From Rhizophagus irregularis (Eukaryota; Glomeromycota; Glomeromycetes; Glomerales; Glomeraceae), in assembly GCF_026210795.1 (NCBI RefSeq), contig NC_089440.1, positions 2,852,001 to 2,916,000 of the forward strand: DNA of 64,000 nucleotides, read 5' to 3'. The stretch's first letter is position 1. Each line of letters begins with the position of its first letter. Below are positions 58,089 to 64,000 of this stretch, piece by piece. Below the pieces are notes generated by a model that saw only the letters and a program-made list of their open reading frames with translations, did no database searches and was not told the origin of the DNA. The position numbers and the translations under genes were made by a program.

Positions 58089-58408
58089 TTTAGACGCAAA
58101 TATATCAAGATTCACTGATCCGTTTTCTATAATTTTAGGCTCGTTGGAAAGCCCTTGTTCTGGAATTTATAGGCGAAAAAAGAGCTCGCCGATTGAATCA
58201 TTAGATCCAGAGATATTTACGTTTAAAGTTGAGGTACAAACTTTTTAACATGCTTAAATGCAAATATCTTGGGATCCACTGATCCGTTTTTTATAAATTT
58301 AGGCTCTTCGGAAAGCCCTTGATCTGGTCTATATGATCGAAAAAAGAGCTTGCCGATTGGATCATTAGATCTGGAGATATTTACGTTTAAAGTTGAGATA
58401 CAAATTTT
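58089..58408. repeat. Tandem duplication of about 165 bp
   Basis: Units at about 58096-58243 and 58260-58408 share CACTGATCCGTTTT, GGAAAGCCCTTG, CGAAAAAAGAGCT and GAGATATTTACGTTTAAAGT. A 60-codon open frame in the first unit is not convincing as a gene. Confidence 0.7.
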
Positions 58409-59262
58409 TAATATATACAGTCAACTCTCTTTATAGTCACACATTTGGGACAGTCCATATTTGGTGATTATTTTACAAGTGTATTGTACGTTTAGTGGCC
58501 ACTACTTTCCGCACCCTCTATTGAAGGTTATGGAGGTAGGTCGTTCGTAGCATCATCCTCACTAAGCCATGATGTAACCATCTCCACCACCTTAAACAGG
58601 GACAATTCAACACCACAACTGAAACGCAAGGACTTATCCCAGAGACCCAAAGGCCTTCGAATCTGCTGAACACCACCCTACTCGTCCTTTAATCCGTTGC
58701 ATGATACTATAATGGCTACTATTATAAACCCCTCACCACTACTACTGTCACGGAGGACTTTCGTCAGATAACCTTCAAACATCTAGACCCCTTCCATACC
58801 ACCATATTAGGTAACAGGTCTCACTCAAAGGCCACTACAGCCCGCGATTCCCACCACCGATAGTACAGTTGTAATCCCCAAGTGGTATACTTTTGTAGTG
58901 ACCATCTGGACAGTAAGCTTGTAGGTGTTACCCAGGATCATCCCTTATGGTGGGTATCAACCACCAGGAATCACCAACCAGGGCCCATCAGAGAAGGAAA
59001 TTGAACCCAATCACCAAGCTATCTGTTCTGTGCATGAACACCGTGGTTGGTCTAAGACCTAACAGAAGGTCAAACTACCATTAAGACATTGCACCCTCAG
59101 CTTTACCATCTAGGACGACCATCTAGCCATTACTGACCCCAAGTGGTATCGTAAAGTGACTACCTGAACAGGAAGTCCCCCCAAGGTATAGTAGTGACCT
59201 CAAGAACAGGACTGCGCACATGCCAATGGCCTCATAGGGAACGTTAGAAGGATACCATGACC

Positions 59263-62200
59263 TATACTTGTAGCCGAAACCCCCCTAGTTTTGGCCTAGT
59301 TTCAGTTTCAGGTTTCGGACAGTATTGGTATTCAAAAACTGCTTTTCGAAACGAAAGCCCAGCGAAATCTGAAACTATGTCGAAATAAACCTATTATTAT
59401 AAGTCCGAAACCTAAAAATAGAAATATTGATGATTGATCATTAAATCGATCAACTGATCGATCTAAAATCTAAATCTACATAAAAATTTTCTCACGAAAC
59501 ATTTTTCTTTGTAGTTTGTTGTTTGTCCTATAACCTATAAACCCACATACTTTCTTTATTTTCTACAGTCTTTTTTTCCTTTACTCATCTTTTCCACCTT
59601 ATTCTCTTATAATAAACAGTTAAACACTATAACTGTATAACAATATAACCTATTAAAAATTTTAAATAAATGTCGTCCAGTTCTTTAAGGAAAGTAGGCG
59701 GGCGTCCTATTAGTAAGATATGGGAGTGGTTTGTAAAAGGTGATCTAGTGCCTAATTCTAAAGGATATTATTCAGCGACGTGCTCATTTTGTGAATATCA
59801 TTGGTTCACAGTTAAGGTGGCAAAACTTAAGAAACATCTCGCATATGAATGTACCAAAGTTGATTCTGATACCAAAATCAGCATTTTAATGATGCTAACT
59901 AATAACTGTGATGATTCAGAAGATAATAGTTATGATACTTCTACAACGTCAACCACTAAATCTAAGAAACGAAAATCAAATGATAGATCACAAACTCATA
60001 TTGATGACCATTATGAAAATTTTCCTACTCCACTGGGTAAAGAAGATCAAATTAACAAAGCATTGGCTAAAATGTTTGTATGTTGCAACTTACCGTTTGC
60101 TCTTATTGAGCATCCTTTCTTTATCGAATTTGTTAAAACTTTATGTGCTACCTATAATCTTCCAAGCCGTTAGGTCCTAACAGAAACTCTTATTATTCAA
60201 GAAATTTCTAGAATTAACCTCAAAGTAAACAGAATAATTAATGAAGAAAATAATATGACCATTGCTTTTAATGGATGGACCAACCCACTGGACAATCAAT
60301 ATATGATTATTGTTTGATTACTGAAGATCGTAAAGAATATTTATGGTGTTCAAAGGATTATTCTAATGTTCCTCATCACACTGGTGCATTTCTTGGAGAC
60401 GAAATTATTAAAATTGTGGATAATATTGGACCTGAAAGATTGGCAGCTGTAGTTTCAGATAATGCACCAGATGCGCGTGTTGCACAAATAATTCTTTGTG
60501 CAAAATATCCCCACATTTTAAATATCCGTTGTATGGCTCATTGCATTAACTTGATTACAAAGGACTTGTGTAAACATTCATTTGTTGTAGATACAATTCG
60601 AAAAGTTGGCATTGTTCACCAGTATTTTACAATGTCTCATGCTCCATACCAATTCCTTAAAGATTCTGTCAAAATTTTACAAATTAAAGGAGAAGGATTA
60701 AAAAGTTATACAAAGACACGGTGGTCTACAATGTGGGATTGTGTTAGCTCTATTGTAAGACTTGAACTTGCCTTTGCAAGGGTAAGTGATTAATTAATGT
60801 GATTTATGAATTATGGTTTTATAATTTATTAAGATATTTATTTTATTATTATAATATTATATTATTTATTTAGGTTCTTTCGGAACATGAAAATGATATT
60901 AAAAATCGGGTAAAAGATATTCTTCATGATCGAAATTTTTATGAAAATTGTCGAATAATTGCATCTATTCTTCATCCTCTTAAGGTGACTGTAGGATGCC
61001 TAGAGTCAAGAACTTCAACGCTTGCAGACTGTTATGTTCATTTATTGTTATTAGCAAGTGCTATTTATCGAATGTCAAACCAAAACATTCAATTTAAAAA
61101 TCATTGTATAATTAAATTTAACGAAAGATTTCATGAATTTTCTGATGATCTTTTTCTATTGGCTTTTTTTTTGCATCCTCATTATCATGGTAAGTTGAGA
61201 TTCAAAATTTGGTATTTAAATTAATTAATTTAATATTTTAACATAATTTATCATTTTATTTTAGGAAATGGTATAAATCCGAACCAATTTCATAATATCA
61301 CTCTCAAAGCAGCTCAGATTTGAAAGGATATGGGGCCATAATCAAGACTCATGTGCAAAGCTACTTACTCAACTGCGAAAATATATGAAAAAGAAAACGC
61401 CATTTAACCAAAATTATAATTATAAATCAGATACACCTACTATTTGGTGGGAGACAGCTCAAAATTCAAAAGAAGAATGGGAGTTACAAGCTTTGGCACT
61501 TCGACTGTTTGCCGTATCTCCACATAGTGCTTCTTGTGAGCGCTCATTTTCAGTTTTAGGGTGGTTTTATAGTCAAAGACGTACAAAATTAGCTGCAGAT
61601 CGGGTAGAAGGCATGTGCAAATTGCATACTTATTACATTACAAATGCCAAACGTGAATTACCTTACTATGCTATTGATACTTCAGAAAATTCTATGCGCG
61701 AAAAAATGATTAATACTATTGTTGAAATTAGCGATGAGTTGGAAGTCAATAATTTTGATTTTTTATATGATGAAAATATAATTGATATGGTTATTGATAT
61801 GTCACAATCATATGATTTAGATGTTACTTTAAATATAGATATTGAATCTCAGATTTTTAATATGGAACGAAGAGAACCTGAGAATGAGGTAACAGTCGAT
61901 CAAAATAGACAAACTGTTGTATTAACTCCAGAACGTGAAGATTTTGATATTGAGGCATTAATAGCCAAAGAAATTGATGATAATGAAAACTGATTTTTTT
62001 TAAATTTTATTTTTTTTTTTTGCAATTTAACATTTTAGCGTAATAATAATAATAATTCGGTATAGTAATGATTATAAATTTATAATAATGATAATAAAAT
62101 TTATATAATATAATATAAAAAATAAATAAATGCCAATTTTTTATAATAAAATAAGTAAATACATAATAAAAAATGGTTTTGGACTTTCGGCCTATAGTTT

Positions 62201-62311
62201 CGGCCTATATAAAGTTTCAGCTATAGTTTCGGATTTCGGCACCAGTTTCGGACTTGGGTTTCGGAATTTCAGATTCAGCCACACCTCTAAAAGGTTTCGG
62301 CCACAAGTATA
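59263..62311 (+). mobile_element. hAT transposon, 3049 bp, TSD CCATGACC
   Basis: TIR TATACTTGTAGCCGAAACC and inverse GGTTTCGGCCACAAGTATA; TSD at 59255-59262 and 62312-62319. Subterminal parts carry repeated TTTCGG/CCGAAA words. Inserted in the tRNA-headed repeat. Confidence 0.9.
59670..61993 (+). pseudogene. hAT transposase (BED finger, DUF659-like, C-terminal dimerisation), lightly damaged
   Basis: Starts MSSSSLRKVGGRPISKIWEW; BED finger CSFCEYHWFTVKVAKLKKHL (C-x2-C...H-x4-C). The DUF659-like RNase H region follows: FLGDEIIKIVDNIGPERLAA, VVSDNAPDARVAQII (catalytic-type Asp) and RCMAHCINLITKDL. Exon 60874-61189 holds an alpha-helical part. The last exon, from 61265, has the hAT dimerisation motif ELQALALRLFAVSPHSASCE, RSFSVLGWFYSQRRTKL, and an acidic tail ending at 61993. 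Lesions: TAG at 60171, frameshift near 60280, stop and frameshift near 61320-61345. Introns 60782-60873 and 61190-61264 are GT-AG. Four or fewer changes separate it from an open frame, so it is a recent copy. Confidence 0.85.
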
Positions 62312-62640
62312 CCATGACCCTTAGTTGAAATGTGCGGCCTAACCGTACACACTAATTCACCATGATGCAGTCCAACTACACTAATCCCTGTACCTTCACG
62401 CTATTAGTTATAGCGTCTGCAGTAAAATTTTTTTTATTTCCGTGGTCATGGAAATCGAACCTGCGACCTCACCATACTCAGGCTTAATGAGGGTCTCAGT
62501 GACTAACCACTGAGATAGGGTGACCAACCCATATATTTGGTGATTATAAAGAGATGTGATATTTGTATATCATAATTCTGGCCAAAAATTAACATAATTT
62601 TAGCCAGAATTATACTTAAAACTTTATTGTATCGTAACTT

Positions 62641-62870
62641 CGCCAATATTAATCGTAGAGAGATGATCTTACCACCATTCGATTCGTCTTGATAAGACGG
62701 TTCTAATGGTATAAAATATGTCAAAATCCAATCACTAGATTAATTTCCGAAATTAAAAAAATATTAATAGTTTTTGTGTAATAACTCTGCCAATATTGAT
62801 CACAGAGAGATGAGCTTACCACCATTCGATTCGTCTCAGTGAGACGATTCTAACAAGCTATGATACATCT
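62641..62870. repeat. Two direct copies of the GATTCGTCTC module
   Basis: GCCAATATTAATCGTAGAGA with GATGATCTTACCACCATTCG and ATTCGTCTTGATAAGACG (62641-62705), repeated at about 62790-62855. Same core as the palindromes at 30.1 and 56.8 kb. Lies in the right part of the Tigger-type element. Confidence 0.65.
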
Positions 62871-63089
62871 TTGTAGATGCCAAGTTATTTAATATATTCT
62901 TTATATAACTGTGATTATAAACGGTTCTTTTTAATATAAGATTTTTGAGGATAGGTGTGATAGTGACTATAGATAGATTGTGATTATATAGGATAGATTT
63001 TAATAATAAAGTGTTTTGAACATTCAACTGGTGTGACTATATAGTAGAATGTGACTATAACGGGAGTGACTATAGAGGGAGTTGACTGT

Positions 63090-64000
63090 ATAGTAAGTGC
63101 TAAGAATTATATTAATTTAAAAGAAATATTTACCAACTTATAGTATAATGACATTAAATAAAAATTTTTTAATACTCACCCCCAATTTACTGTATATTAT
63201 ATAGTATTTTGTATAATAAAAATGTAACAAAATCAATATTTTAATTAAAGGTAGACAAATCAGCCCATATGATATTCCATTTATATAGAAAGTAAAATTT
63301 TCTTTTTTGAAAGTTTATATAATATTATGTAATAAAGTACCTAATAGAAGCAATATTATATAATTCAAAATTAGTAATTTAAATATAACAGTTTTTTTTA
63401 TTATATAGATATAAATTATATTCCTTTTACTTATACCTCTTTTTTAAACTTTTTTTTAATTTAATTTTATTTCCTATTTTGGTATTCTACTGTCTTTATA
63501 TTTTTTTTGCAAATTTTACAAATTTTACTACTTTTTTTATCTAACAAAAGTCTATTTTATAAAAAATTTTGATTATTAATTTTAACTTTAATTCTATTTT
63601 AAAATTGCAGAACCAGACATCTAAAAGTTTTAATATTTTACTTGAAATTTTTATTTATTAGCAATTATTAAAAAACTACTTATAGAGTATAGAACTAATA
63701 TTAGATATTATTTTATAGCTGGGTTTAATCAATTCAAAATTTAGTTAGTTTGTAATTCAATTAATTGGTTATACTAAAATCAATTTAGACTGATTAATTA
63801 ATTATATTAAACCAGTTTAAACTGATTAATTAGTTATATTAAACCAATTTAAACTGATTAATCAGTTATATTAAATTGATTTAAATAGATTAACCAGTTA
63901 TATTATAATTATTTTCATATTATTTGGAATAAAGTAAAATTTTGAATCTAACATCTGGTTTAATATATCAGATATTGAATTATTATGTAAATTAAGATTT
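63090..64000. other. AT-rich window end, nothing recognised
   Basis: Repeated TTAAACTGATTAATTAGTTA units at 63720-63905 (about 35-40 bp period). No gene. Confidence 0.5.

Larger units (their letters stand above)
58472..62528 (-). repeat. Roughly 1-kb tRNA-headed repeat, copy 2, split by a hAT transposon
   Basis: Minus strand, head at 62528 and tail at 58472. A TSD of about 17 bp, CCATATTTGGTGATTAT (58455-58471), recurs as CCATATATTTGGTGATTAT (62529-62547). The head reads GGTTGGTCACCCTATCTCAG (A-box-like TATCTCAGTGG), a CTCAGTGG/CACTGAG arm, then GTCGCAGGTTCGATTTCC (B box), about the spacing found in tRNA genes. Without the hAT it is about 1000 bp. Retroposon-type TSD and internal pol III-like promoter fit a SINE, though it is unusually long. 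Noncoding. Confidence 0.75.
58418..63087. mobile_element. CAGTCAACTCTC Tigger-type element carrying nested retroposon and hAT
   Basis: Left CAGTCAACTCTCTTTATAGT and inverted right ACTATAGAGGGAGTTGACTG; TA at 58416-58417 and 63088-63089. Its own sequence is about 58418-58471 plus 62530-63087. No transposase; probably dependent on a pogo-like enzyme. Confidence 0.85.

Noticed and set aside
58066-58248. 60-aa open frame
   Set aside because: Lies in a noncoding tandem repeat whose second unit does not keep the frame.
62450-62530. Functional tRNA gene on the minus strand
   Set aside because: A- and B-box words are present, but the acceptor stem pairs only partly and the sequence continues directly into the repeat body. 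It is a tRNA-like retroposon head.

Overview
The window looks like nuclear DNA of an AT-rich fungus. Genes carry many short GT-AG introns, codon third positions are A/T-biased, and most of the sequence is transposable-element (TE) DNA. The TE protein families (Plavaka-type, pogo/Tigger, hAT with BED finger, MULE with SWIM finger, a LINE with RNase H, and a large unnamed family rich in fossil copies) together suggest an arbuscular mycorrhizal fungus of the Rhizophagus irregularis type. That assignment is inference from recognition, not a database result.

Only two genes look like ordinary host genes. RNR1 (ribonucleotide reductase large subunit) is on the minus strand at 1-2159 in 7 exons, with its 3' end outside the window. 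A UBP3/USP10-like ubiquitin hydrolase is on the plus strand at 34326-37781 in 13 exons, about 839 aa, and appears intact. A third small intact spliced gene, a 128-aa trihelix/Myb-like protein (minus, 10574-11198), lies inside a transposon.

From 9.5 to 29.1 kb there is one degraded minus-strand gene of an unnamed repetitive family. Its start codon is at 29125 and its stop at 9498. It is split by at least six insertions: a 1.6-kb AGGACCCC-TIR element, a pogo/Tigger transposon (itself carrying a smaller Tigger-type element, which carries a hAT), a small MITE, a 172-bp CAGTCAA MITE, a second AGGACCCC element, and a 9.7-kb TA-flanked element. The last contains the trihelix gene and a Plavaka-type transposase pseudogene with a divergent partner gene, bracketed by inverted repeats of about 190 bp. 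Several boundaries are fixed by exact target-site duplications (TSDs).

From 29 to 43 kb there are a MULE pseudogene, the ubiquitin hydrolase and several MITEs. From 43.1 to 52.2 kb an approximately 8.2-kb LINE sits inside a 295-bp AGGACCCC MITE with a 15-bp TSD, and carries two hAT MITEs of its own. From 52.7 to 63.1 kb there are two copies of an approximately 1-kb repeat with a tRNA-like head (SINE-like). One is split by a nearly complete hAT transposon and lies inside a CAGTCAA Tigger-type element. This end also holds a 1.1-kb multi-level palindrome. Two near-identical 233-236 bp repeats in opposite orientation (32511 and 52940) flank the hydrolase and the LINE.

Most TE proteins are broken by stops, and many of those stops look like C-to-T or G-to-A changes.
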